The notes below the pieces were generated by a model. It made no database searches, had not been told where the DNA came from, and saw only the letters and a list, made by a program, of their open reading frames with translations. From the NCBI GenBank assembly GCA_026874595.1, contig CM049307.1, positions 42,166,362-42,230,361 on the forward strand: DNA of 64,000 nt. The letters run 5' to 3'. Each line of letters opens with the position of its first letter. Position 1 is the first letter of the stretch. Below are positions 39,301-52,800 of this stretch, one piece after another. Made by a program: the position numbers and the translations under genes. The stretch comes from Sipunculus nudus. Lineage: Eukaryota > Annelida > Sipuncula > Golfingiida > Sipunculidae.

Positions 39301-42300
39301 GATGTCCATGACCAGCAGTTTTGACGCCATTTTATATAAAGAGGCAAGTAACATTAATTAATGCACAGAGAGTGCCTACTTGATACCCACGGAAATGATA
39401 CTAGATAAAGAAATACAGCTAGATAAGGAAGCTATTGTACATTTTAGAGAACGAATCTTTTGTCTGTTTACAGAGGTTGATAACATAGGAGAGTGTTCTA
39501 ATACACACTGCAAATACCGCTGTGCAGGCTCGTACAGGTAGACACTCACAAGATGCATGTTGGGAAGCTAGATTTGTTCTAAAGCCAAGGCTGTACATGA
39601 AATAGTATGTACACAAGATAACAGTATACTGACAGTTCAAGTGATGTCTCCTGCATGCTCTCTTCATATCAATAGGGATATTTGGATGCGCAGACTTTTT
39701 ATCACTATCAGGTGTATGGGCCTCGGTCTCCTGATAATAATAAAGCGGAAAGCTGCGATGTGCTAGGAGCTGTTTTTTTATACATGTCTATCGGTGATAG
39801 TGTTCACATACTGATGATGGAATCACAGATAAGGATCCCGGCTGTTGTTGATGAAAGGGTCGCCTGGCGTTCCATAGAAGCTTCTCAGGTGTAAAAAGAA
39901 AGGTCAGCTTCTTGTCCACAATCACAGCATGTAACCGAAGTTGTATTCACAGTCTGTTTAGCATGAGTAAGAATATCAGGAAATACATCTCAAAGTACAC
40001 CTTGTGTTAAATATGAAGGCGTGATATGTCACTACAGTTTCCTGGGAACATTAGTTATATCTCAGACTTGCTGTCACATTCAGTACAGATATATGTGCGC
40101 TAACTTGATTCCAACAAATGTGACTGAGTTAAATATATTTTTAGCAATAATAGGACATTTCACCATACATTAGTTAAACATAATTAAAATATAAACATGC
40201 GATATGTTTGTGAATTGTGATTGTATTTTGAGAATTATTAAACAATGATAATCTGTGGTGGGTTGGAGACATGGAGGTGAAAGGACAGTTTGGAGTTAAT
40301 AGTTTGATTACATGATGATATATGCATATAAAGCATTATTAGGATACTTTGATTAACATGAAATAAGATTCATTCAGGAAAATTATAAAGATTACACAAG
40401 TCTTAGTTCTGTGTGTATTTCTGTCTTGTTAAGGCAGGCTTGAGGTTCCTGGAAATTTAATTACATACAGAAAACCAAATATGAGAACTGAGGCTTGTTG
40501 ATCCAGGGTCCCATGTCAGGTTGTCAGTTTGTTTCTTTTGCTACCTGTCATGTTGAGCAGTGCTGCTCAAACAGATCAGAGTCAAGGCACTGGTGCATCT
40601 CATTACTTCTTGCCATGTGGTACAGCCTTTCTTACTGTTAACAAGTCTGTAAAAACTGCTGCTTTAGTTGTTTCTGTACTCTAATGTCATACTTAAAGCT
40701 GGTTTGACTGTCTCGAGGACAGCTCAAGATGGTTTCATTGCATGATTGTTCAAAGATTAAACAGTATATTATCTCACTGGGCTCTACTAAACACACTCTT
40801 ATCACAAGTCAGCTCTTGGAAAATGACCATAGTGTGACAGCTTCAGTGTTACCTTACATCCTGTGTCAGTAGACATATATATACCCCTACAGGGGTGAAA
40901 ATTGTTAGTATATAGCATGTCAAGTGCTTGATATTTTATAATGGTACAACCCTGACAGGCTTGAAGAATGGTCTCTGAATCATTACAAGTCAGTTACCTT
41001 CAACAGATCTGGCAAGACAATGCTTTTGCTAATTCAGCTTGAATACTGGTACACATTTTATTAATTTGCCTTAATTTTCTTTCCAGAAATAAATGTATAA
41101 ATCAGTGAGGTAGTGCTTCCTCTTAAATATTATGCAAAACTTTTTGATTTCCTGGTAAGCCTGTGATTTGCCACCTCATGTGGGCCTGAAAATTTTCCAA
41201 CTGATTTCGAACCCTGTCTGATGTACCAAGTCTGACATCTACACAGGAAGACATATATGCACCTGCCAAGCTCTGCTTCCCCACCATTCACCACCAACAA
41301 CTTTTTTTCTCCCTGTGTGCTTGTATAATGATATGCCTCAGTGACCCTTTTCAGGATCACTGAGAATATTGGCCCATGTCTTGCAAGGAGAAACTGAGCT
41401 GCAGTGTTTTGACCTATGATCAGGCAGGACTGAGGACTAGTGTGAGCACAACAAGTCTAGAGCCCTGACAAAACAAGTTACAGTTGTTTACTTGCAACAG
41501 GTTACCACTTCCATATGGTGCACATTGATTTGTATAATTTATGTCTTTGTATTCCTTGCATTATTTTGTTTTCATCGGGTAATGCTGTCTGTTCTCCTTT
41601 TGTTAATACATCCATTAGGTGGATTGATCCGAGGTTGTCTTTTTGTTGTTTCCCATACGTTTTTTCCTCACCTTTTTGTCCAATGGGTGTTCATGATTGT
41701 CTGATGATTCAAGTCGTGTTCCAAGGTCGAGGTCAGTAGGACCAACACACCTTGAAAGGTGTCATTCACCAGATCATCCTTTTTTTTTTATCAATATTAT
41801 TTATGAAAACCTGTCAGTTTCAGCCCAGCATTATCTTTTGCTGGGTTATTTTTCCTTTGATGGTGCCTCCATTTGGTAGTTTTGTCAATAAGTAGTATCA
41901 ACCATGACACAAAAACAAAATATTTTACAGGTGGTCTTCCACTGACTCTGCATATTTTCTATATTTTCCTTTAAAAATTGTTTATAATTTCTTATACTGT
42001 CCAGCATTTAGGCCCTCATCTCCTTTATTTTTGTGCTTTTTTTATCCACTGCACAATCGTGTTTCTGATATTCCAGTGTTACTCTTGAAAAACATGAAGT
42101 TCTTTTTGCATGCAAGTATGCATGTAGGATGGCACGTAAATGGCAGGTTTACACTGAGCAAAGTATAACTGAAAGTTTGATATCACTAGCAGAAAGTCAA
42201 GTTGTTCTGCGGAAAGGCAAACCTGTATCAATGCCTTTCCATTTGGGAAGGTGTAAATTTCAAAGTATTACGATCCCTGCTTAATGTGTATATACTGTGA

Positions 42301-42530
42301 ATAATGATTAGACTGCAGTGCACAGGTGGTTACTGGTTCTGTAAGAGGGGTTCATGCACTGTTTTCATCACAACTTTATACACAGTTCCATTTCTTGTTG
42401 TATTGTAATCACATGATTATTATTGATGTGTAAGAACTGTTTATTTGTTAGCTTTATCAGATATTTTTTTCACTGGTTTATGGGTTTTTACATTTGGTAA
42501 CTGTTAAATTGATTTACATTTTTTTCTGAA

Positions 42531-42599
<69 letters not shown>

Positions 42600-45500
42600 T
42601 GTATTAAAACACAGAGCTGGATAGTTATAGATTCATCTATTATACAGACATATATAATTGAAGATTTATATATGGATTTCTAAGAAGACTAGACTTTTCC
42701 ATTAATAACTTCTTGCTGGAGATAACAAAAGACTTTGAGCTGAAGGCAACAATCAGCTGTGGACATGTGGAGCCACAGATTAATATTGATGATCTCATAT
42801 AAAACAAAAATGGCAGCAAGAAAATCGTGTCTGATCCGGTGCCAGCTCAGGTCGAGTCTGAAGAAAACAAACATGGACCGACTGCCGGGTGAGCAGGTGG
42901 AAGGTTGATGCGGCCAGACAGATGGCCAAGCACCAGAATCCCAAATCCTCAATGATGGGGAAGAAGGGTCCTGAGCATCATTGATGGTGGGCTAGGTAAT
43001 AGGTGTGGGTGGGTGACTTAGTGCACGAAGCAGTCGGAGATCTGCGTCACATGATTGGGCTACCTGCGTCACAAACAAGGTGTCCGGGTGTGGGTGTTCA
43101 TGGTAGGAGCCCTGCTTGCCCACACACAAATTACAATCATGCTGACTGCCCTAATTTCTTTAGTGTTGCAATGCTGTGAATACTGGGCCTTGTGTCAGCT
43201 GACATACAGCCAGCTGAGTTTAAACTATGCTTGTATCCATATACACACAAGATGTGCAGACCATACGTAGATGACACTGGTAAATGTGATTTTGTATATC
43301 AGGGGTCAGGGACAGGTAGGACAACATTTATAGCTGCTGTGATCTTTTGTCAGCCAGGTGTGCAATGTGGCTCCAGAGACACTTTAGTTGGTGTCAGCAT
43401 TAACATGTGGCTATAGTGGGCCATGGGTGTAACTGAACAAGCCATGTGTGGCGTACTGTATGTTGATAGGAATACTCCCATTCTAAACATTACTGGTCGC
43501 CTTAACGTACACTATCACCACACCTGTTGTTTACATGCCATACCTCAGATCATTATGAAAGGAGACAAGGATCCATGGATGTTCTCTGGTCATTTTCACC
43601 AAGACTGTTTTGTACATAGTTGAGAAGACATTTGTTCGTGGCAAAAATGTCTATATAGAACATAAATTGTAGCTCTCTTCTGAGTGTTTCAATGAAGGTC
43701 TTTGTTACACCAGTAGCTGTCACAGATGAAAATGAGCTCATTTGAAAAATAGTATCTTTGTTTATTATTATTATTTATTTATTTTGGTAAGATGTATTAA
43801 ACAGCCAGTAAATGTGTAAATAAAGTGTACAAAAAGATAATTGTACTCTAAGAGAGTTGCAATTAACAAAAACATTAGTTTCATTGGAAATGCAAATTGA
43901 TGTATTCTTTATAATTTATATTGATTTTCAGTTTCACACAGTGGAATAACCGTAAGCTGTGGTAGTTGTAAAGTGTTCAGTGTTTACATAACACCAAAGT
44001 GTTCACTCATTCATACATTTTCCAGTGTTCATGCTTGCAAACTTAACTGGTCCCGGGACAAAATGAAACAGGTCCCAGGGAATTGGAGGAATGAGACACA
44101 GTCAGCCATGCACAATATAATTCTTTAGTTTGACCATTTGAAAAGGTTATGGAATCCTTTTCAGTGATTATCATCCATCTGTTTTGATGCTGTTTTAGAT
44201 GAACCATTATCATGTACATTATATAAATAATATTTAACTCTGGTCCAGTGCTCAAGGCAAGGGAATTTGAATTGTCTACTCCAGATATGTTACAAAGTAA
44301 CAATGTCTGGGTATGTTATAACTTAAGAAATGAAGGCAGAAAATGAAAGTACAGTACTGTTTCATGTTAGGAAATGCCCTTTTGGTAAACATGGTCAGTA
44401 AGTACAGTGTCTTTGTCAGTCCCTTAATTGTTTTCACTTTTACTATTATTCCTCACAATTACCTGACTGGCTAAAGCACAGAAAATAACATGTCTCAGGA
44501 AAGTAATTTGGCTCAGTTGCTACTCTAACAATCCAGTATATATTAATTTTACCTGTTGGCCTACTGGTGCCCTCTGGTGTGTTTGTGAACCAAGCTCATA
44601 GGAACTGTAATATACACAAGGCAGATTTCATTTTAAGATTTATCCGTAAATGAAGGTGCATGTATCACAGTTCATAGGTACATTACAGTACAAGTTATAA
44701 AATAATTAACAGGTTAATTATTCCAATTTCAAGACATAGTATATCATGATCATTTCATTCAAATATTTTTAAGAAGATATGTCTTAAAACTTATTAATTC
44801 CGTTGCTGTAATATGGCACTGGTTATGGTTGGTGTGGATGTCTGTGTAACAGCAGGGCAAGGTGCAGGGTAGGGAGAAAGAGTGATGTATTTCCAATGAC
44901 ATTATTCCTAGCACTCAGTGTATTAATCATACTCATACAAAGGTACAAACACATGTCCAGGGCACCTGTGATCCCAGTCACAATATTTTATGTAGGTGAG
45001 ACAGGATGAATGGACAACATGTTTATCAGGCTATGAGGTTGTATCCGGCAGCGGTCAGACCCCATGCCCCATGTCTGAGTGCACGTCTTCACGCTAGTAC
45101 CTCACCAATACCTCGCTGCACCTAAACAGGGTGACAACAGCTCTAGTGACAACAGTCCTGTGTCCCAGTTGGGAGCATTGCCAAGATTAGTGGCCTGGTT
45201 GAGAAGCTACACATTTGTTGTGCAAGCCCAGATCTGTGCACAAGATGGCTCAGCGGGAACTGTAATGGTGTGAACAACAAGTGGTTTCTACACTAATAGG
45301 GGGTTTTCTTTCCAGCCTCTGGAGGGAGCGCTGTTTTCTTGAGTTGCTCTTTTGTTGTTTACCACCTCACTGAGGCAGGATACACATGTTTAACATGTTT
45401 ACAGTGCCAGTTTATTCAGAAGTCAAGGTCCAATCCTGACGGAGGACACAAGTATAGACTCGTCCTGTTTGTTTATTGCAGTGATATTTATTTTTTTTTT

Positions 45501-48500
45501 TTTTCTTTCAACACATGTATTCACTTGTGATAAGTATTTGTGTGATGTGTTGGCATGAACCCAACTTTTTGTTGTTTTTTTTTTTTACCTGTCATTTGCA
45601 CCTGATCAAAACGTGTTCACCATCTGTTACTCACGTTATCAGTTTGTGGTTGAAATCCATATTCCTGATAAAATAAAACATTTATCAGTACAACCACCTG
45701 GCAGATCGGTGATCATTGATAAACTAGTGAAACGGGAGGTTCAGGTTTACCATACCCAGATATGATTTAATATAAAGGGTATAACTGTCTCCATTATTAC
45801 ATGTGCATGCCAAGATTAATCATATAAGTCTAAGTGCATGAACCAACTGTGAAATCATACAACACAACAAAGAGGGCTTGTAGATGCTCTAAGCTTTTGG
45901 GTTATATTGGCATGTATCAAGGCCAGTTGGTGTGGGCAGGGCTATTACCATATAAGGGCGTTGATACTGCCTCTGTGCACAAGACTGATATTTATGGCCT
46001 CAGGAGATGGTATGTTTGTTGTACTGCAGTCAGGCTGATCACATAGTAGGTTACCTCCATGATTGTGAAGGTCAGGTATTGGGAGTAACACTGGGGATTT
46101 GAGGGTATAGCACTGCAGCTTTGAGAGTATAACACAACACAGGGTTTGAGAGTATAACACTGTGGGTTGGAAAGTATATCCCTGACTTCAGATTATAGCA
46201 CTGGGTTTGAGACTTGTATAGTATTATACCAGGGGTTAGTGGGAACACACATGACTTAACATTATAAACATTAGGAGGGTTTAAGAGAAGAATACTTCAG
46301 ATTTCAGAGCATGACATATAAGCCTTGAGAGTACAACATAGGGCCAGCATGCATGTACTATTAAATCATTCAAAAATGATTTTTTTGCACAAGAGGGATG
46401 TGGTCAGATTTGTCTTGCCTTATGAAGGGATGTTGACCCATCTCAGGTGTTTGATAATTGTATCCAAAAGGCATTGTATATATAAGTGAATAGAGGTGAT
46501 TCTCATAATTTTTCAGGCTATTATTATTGATAATTTGGTATTTGTTTGTGGAATACTTCACAGTACACTCCTTGCATTTCTTTATACATTTCTCTCTTTA
46601 CCATTGTTTCAGAGCTCCAGTTTCTACAATTCTTTATTGAAATAATCATTTCAAACTTACATTTACTGACATTTTATCAGTCCCCTTAGTATTCTTCTAG
46701 TGAATTGCCTATCATCAAGCAAGGATAAACATTGGGAACACTTCTAAAGGTATTTTATTATTTCAGGTTTCTTATGATTTTAGGTGAAGAAGAGGATGAA
46801 ATTACTGAGAGCCACTTAATAGTCAACATTGAACAAACCATAAATATTAATTTCTATTATAATGTTGATATATAGATAATAATTACATTCATGATGATGT
46901 TGGTATTAGCATAAAGATATTGATGTAGAAGTGTTTCCTGTCTTTGTAGCTATGCTGTCAGTCTGGAGTGAAGATCTTGGTCGTTTACTTTTACTGAGAC
47001 ACCAGAAGAACAGAACACCGCCAGACCCCAACAAACCAGGGATGAATATGCAAGGGATGCCCGGGCTACCGCCCATGCAAAATAACATGAACAAGTTCCC
47101 ACCAGTTCCAGGGTGAGTACAGTCATACCAGGATTCTGCAGTCAGCTCAGCCTGCAAACACTACACTTGTTGCACCTATACACAGCATGCCATCTGTATC
47201 ATGATCTATGTCAGTCTTAACACCTGCATCTGTATCTTGATCCCTGCTAGTCACTTAACTGCCATCTGTATCATGAACCCTGTTAGTCATCCCACTGCAA
47301 TCTGAATCATGATCCTTGCTTGTCACACCACTGCCATATGTATCATGATCCCTGTCAGTTCATCAACCTGCATCTGTATCATGATCCCTGCTAGTCACAT
47401 CACTGCAATCTGTATTATGATCCCTTTCAGTCACACCATTGCCATCTGTATCATGATCCGTCAGTCACACCACTGCTATCTGTACCATGATCCCTGCCAG
47501 TCACATTACTGCCATCTGTATCATTAACCCTGCTAGTCACACCACTGCCATCTGCATCATGATCCCTGCTAGTCACACTACTGTAATCTGTGTCATGATC
47601 CCTGCCAGTCACACCACTGCCATCTGTATCATGAATCTTGTCCGTCACACTACTGCAATCTGTGTCATGATCCTTGCTTGTCACACCACTGCAATGTGTC
47701 ATGATCCCTCTCAGTCACACCACTGCCATCTGTATCATGATCCCTGCCAGTCCTACCACTGCCATCTGTATCATGATCCCTGCCAGTCACACCAGTGCCA
47801 TCTGTATCATGATCCATGCCAATCACACCACCAATATTTGTATCATTAACCTCGAACATATGACTTGGTATGCATTTATATTAGACTGGTAAATCCTACC
47901 TGGGTCATGACACCAGCCGTATGAGGGAAATGCACTGCAGAGGCCATCCATCCTGATGCTTAGATTAACTTGGTAATCAATTGATAATTTTAACATTAGG
48001 CTACGAGTGATGAATTAACATAAGATAATACATGTGAACTCAAAAATTAAACTGAAAATCCATCACTATGGTAATCAGTTATTTCCTGGGTCACATAAAA
48101 GTTATCTGTCTTCCAGTCACCCCATGCTTGTATTCATGTGGTCAAAAATTCAACAAACATGCTTGGGATTGCCAATATGAATATGCTGAGTTCAAACAGG
48201 AGGTAGGTGTTGTTAGAACATGTACCAAATAAGCTAATGATTCATCTGGCTTATGTCAAGTAAACATCCTACCTGTAGGCCTTGAGGCATTGTAAAACAA
48301 TAGTAAAAATATTTGCAACCTCATCATGTGCAATCTATGACACAAGATGTTATGGTATTCTGAAGCTGGTCTAAGACTCTTATTTCAGAGCGCAAAAATT
48401 GCCCTACCGTATCATGACCTCTCTCAGTCTCAGTACATACATATATCAAGATTGCTCCCACCATCATCATCTACCAGATTTCCTGCACAGTCATTCTCTG

Positions 48501-49805
48501 TTTCTCCCTCTTATATCACCACTTTTATCATGATTGCCCTGTCCCCCACCATTGATAAATAATCCAAACCAAGCAGGGCTTTAATAACCACATCTTCATG
48601 GGAAATCAGATATATCAGTTTCAATATTCACAAAACCACAGATCTGTAAATAGAACCACACACCCAACTTCTGACAGCACAAGTACTTCCACACTATACT
48701 TTTAAGGTGAGTACACTTCGAGCAGACTAACTATACAACAGGACTACCACTTCATCTTCCCCAGTGTAATGTCCTCAAACTCATTACTAAAGAAGCCTTG
48801 ACAAGGTATGTGTTACTATCTGTTCCTGTATCAAGGCTTGTCAGTTAAAGCAGCAGGCTTGTATATGTTGAGCTGCAGTATGTTGAAAGTGAACAAAAGC
48901 ATTGCTTCTTGGCTGTGATAAAAAATTCTTTGTAAGATTTGTAGATAAGTTAGGCTTTGGTCACAGGCTGTCATGAGCAAAGGGCTTCAATATTTTTTGG
49001 TTCAGTGTGTACAGGGGCTGGGCAGATATAAAGGTTAACAATATAGGATTAACAATTAAAATTTTATGTCACCATTAATTTACCTGAGAGCACAGTATTC
49101 AAGCTCGAAATCTTTTATTGAAATGACCTCTTTTTGTGGGTTTTTAAACTTATATTAGTTGTTATTCTGAAACTTATTTATTTTATATATAACCCCCATC
49201 TCTTTATCTTGTCAACCACCCAGTCAATATTTAGCACAAGATCAATCAAAAATCTGTATGATACTTGATAGAGAGGGCTAATCCTTTCCATTATGATGTG
49301 TAAATTGTTGTGTATTAAGAGTGGTGGGGGCCAGCAGTGGGCTCAGCCAGGAAACATTACTGGTTAACTGGAGAATGCAAGGATTTTTCCTTGGCTTCAT
49401 GGCAAGCACTGTTTTAGCCTTTGGTGGCACTCTGATCTTGGGCCTTCCTCAGGGTAAATCTGACACCCCCTACCCCTGCCCTCTAACCCCAGACTGGACT
49501 GCTTCTTGCTAATGTTGCTGCCCCAGCCTGGTAAGCAAGCCAGTATTACCTGCGTGTGAGACTGGCATGCCCACATACCTTGGCTGGCCAAGTATGCAGC
49601 TATTTATATATAGCTGAAATCTGCCATTGTTTGCTGCCTACAAGTGCTGGCTGCTGCCAGAGCAGCCTTGGTTAGTCTTTATAATGACAGCCTGTTTATT
49701 CTACAAATCCTGCCTGCTACTTGCTGATGCCTGCTCCAGCTCTGCCCTGTGTGGTAAAACAGTACTTTGGGTAAGTGGCTGTGTCAGGGCTGATGCCTGG
49801 CTTGG

Positions 49806-49845
<40 letters not shown>

Positions 49846-52800
49846 ATGTGTATGTCCTCATGTGTGTGTACACCTACGCTTGTTTTAACTCGCACAGTTC
49901 GTTGCTCCCCCCTCCCCCCCCACCACCTCTTGCCAGAACATACATCTGTCTGACACCTTATTACATACATACATACACTTACCATGTCAGTTAGTACTGA
50001 CAGTCTCACTCAAGCCTACCAAAATAGTGTATTGTACAGTTATATTGTTTTTACAATATACAGCAACAATCAATCAGTAACAATATTTTACATTTTTGTA
50101 CTTTGTTTAAAACACTAAACACTATGTTATCTTGGTTCCTTAATTTCTTATCACATTTCTGTTTTACACCAAAAGGATTCCTATTGCAGGATAACAAAAT
50201 ATGACCCTATTACAAATTTATCATTGCATGTGCAAATTTCAGATAAATTACCAGTATTAAACGACCAAATATATATGTATATCTGTTCAAGTATAAAGTG
50301 TTTTTGCCAGTTAACCCCTGGTGCAAGGCTTAGAATAAATTTGTTGACCAAACAATTGGCATTAAGTGTAATGGAAAGCTGTTACACCAAATATATTAAT
50401 ATAATAGACAGTCTGTTAATAGAGTCATGAGGCTGGGAAGAAAAGATATATATTGAATTTGTTTACTGACATTGGACACTAAGTGTTTCACACAATTTGA
50501 TACAGAAACACGTCAGAGGTCCATTAGATCATGTGAGATCAGGAGTGAACAAGTCTGTCTGACTGGTAAGAAACTGTGCCACATGTTCATGTAATGGGCT
50601 GTCGGTGTTGTTGACTTGGGTTTTTATCATGCATCAGTTTCATATGGGACCACACCGCCCGGGACTTGATCAGGACAGTTTGTGGATCCTGGTACAAGAT
50701 CAGGCTTTGTCCACAGCTGGCTGGCACTTGTTCCACATGTTAGTACTGGTACTCTCAGCTCGCGCCTCTTGTTACCAGCCTGACTTGTCACTGTGGCTTT
50801 TAACTCGGCTCATGGTGAAACTCTCTGTTCACTACTGACGTATCTGAGTTACTATAAGTAGTAATAAACTCAAAATTTCCTGAATTGTTCTCATTATCTC
50901 ATCAGTGACCCGCTCAGTAATTACTTAATTGCACTTGGCATAGTGATGATAGAGTGACTATTTATAGCTGTTATTGTATTCACAAAAATAGTGGATTAAT
51001 ATCTATTACCATGTAACACACAAATATATATGCTTTACTGTGTAACTCCTTGACTATATTTAACTCTTCCAACACAGGCATACATAGAACCTGATATTTA
51101 GGTAAAATAGATATATATTAATCTATAAATACTTAACTGCAGTATACACTATTATCACTATAATATCAGAAGTATTAAATACTGACATTTGAATAACATA
51201 GGCAGTATTATTTTACATTGATTGATTTCCCACTTTGTTTAATATGAGTTTACACAAAGGAATATGGGTAATGAAAACAATTTGCATTATGAATAAAAAA
51301 AAAAATAGAAATTTTTTTTCAGATTTTTATTTTATTTATGGACTCCCACACAGTAAAGTTTTTTCTCAGTATTGGCATTCACTCAGAGTAGGGCCAGGAT
51401 AACTACAAAGTGGGAGGAAAAATTTAATTTTCATCAGCTTCAGTGTTTTACCTTTTACAATTCCGCAGTATTCATTTTTTTTATCCATCCACACTTAATT
51501 AGATGGAACGAGCCCGGGCCGGGTATGTGAAATTCTCCTGCCTGTCAATTAGCTAATGCTTTCTGGTTCTTCAACCTTGTATAATAGCCATATTGTTTTT
51601 CGGTCCTGCCAGGAGATGGCAGCGGTCCCCGTGAGCTTGCTTTGAGCATGAAAAAAGGAACATTGACTGGCTATTGAGGAGGCAGTGCATGTTTGTGTTG
51701 TTTGACATTGTATAATTGGCGAGGGAGACTGATGGTGAGGCTGGCTACATGTAGTTTGGAGCTGAGCCTGATGGATGGCTCTGTGATTAGGCCAGGAGCC
51801 TTTGTGACAGGGAATCAGTCTATTGCTGTGGCAGATGGCAGAGGGTCCATTATGGCAGTTACTGTGTGCTTTGTGTTTGCCAATTGAATCGAATTTGTCA
51901 TCTTCACAGATGACAGCCCTAGACGGCTTCAGGCAGACCAACACCAACCACCCAGTCTACTCACATCCACTCTGTCTCTTCATGGGCCATGTTGCCAAGG
52001 CGACAAGAAATTTATTAGGGGAGAGCTTTTAGAAGAGATACTGGGCATGTTTATGAAGAAAGTGCCTACTGCTGTGGTACTGGGTATCATATCTAACCCC
52101 TCAGTGGTTTTTATGTTCAAATTACTGGCAGGATATGGCTGGTAGAGGCCAGTGCCGTGCCCTTGCTTGGTGTTTAGTCAAATATTTATATAAATCAACA
52201 CTTTGGTCGCTAGTGGGCCATATCATCCACCAGGTTAACCAGAAATCTTTCTCCGATATCCGTCAGTTTCAACAGTATCTGTCAGATATTAGAGATTAGG
52301 GATCTATCAGGCACCAGGTGTTGACTTAAGGCATTAATGGACCTGTAAGGCATAACATACAGGTTCCTCCAGTCACTGGATTTGGCACGAGGCATCTGTC
52401 AGGCATCAGGTATAGGATCTTTTCAGGCACTTGGTATGGAGTCTTTAGGCATCAGCTATTGAGTGTACAAGTGCTGTCAGGGATTATGCATAGGATTTTA
52501 GGTTCTTAGTGTGGAGTCTTTAGGCATCAGCTACAAGTGTACAAGTGCTGTCTGGCATTAGATATTGAATGTTTGATGCATTTGCTCAGCTAGGTTGGCA
52601 TGTTCTAGGTCAGTCTGTCAATCATGACAAAGTTTACCATTCATGAGGTTCTGTTTGGCATTTATGTTGCTGTTAGGCATGAGTATCAGAATTGCCAAGC
52701 AGCATTTGTGAATCAGGTAGCAAGTGGCATACCTTAACCAGTAGACCATGTGATTTGTAAAACAGCTTAATCATTTATATATTTGGTAAGTTTGACAGAT

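Larger units (their letters stand above)
16991..46949 (+). other. ZMIZ intron 3 (30.0 kb, phase 1)
   Basis: Donor GTGAGT, acceptor TCTTTGTAG. The largest intron, between exons of the N-terminal domain. It holds a SINE-like copy (17240-17465), a 29/116-bp repeat (18140-18450), two MITE-like elements (23139-23526, 27521-27996), the 118-bp satellite (30235-33180), a 164-bp duplication (34889-35371), a dispersed repeat (38929-39105), (TA)n (42534-42598), a degenerate minisatellite (46075-46340) and several complex blocks of candidate regulatory DNA. No internal gene is supported. Confidence 0.88.

Noticed and set aside
45410-45445. tRNA or tRNA-derived SINE suggested by GGTCCAATCC (B-box-like)
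   Set aside because: No matching A box at the right distance and no cloverleaf can be folded by eye.
46784-46860. Possible extra exon starting GTGAAGAAGAGGATGAAATT after an acceptor-like TTATGATTTTAG
   Set aside because: No usable donor follows before the stop, and the phase-compatible join of exons 3 and 4 leaves no need for it.
47487-47849. 120-codon frame encoding a 12-residue repeat
   Set aside because: It is the translation of a 36-bp intronic minisatellite; the minus strand is equally open, and the exon 4 donor upstream is strong.
51549-51947. 132-codon minus-strand open frame
   Set aside because: No recognisable protein features and no supporting splice or promoter context; it overlaps a candidate regulatory block where opposite-strand frames are also open.
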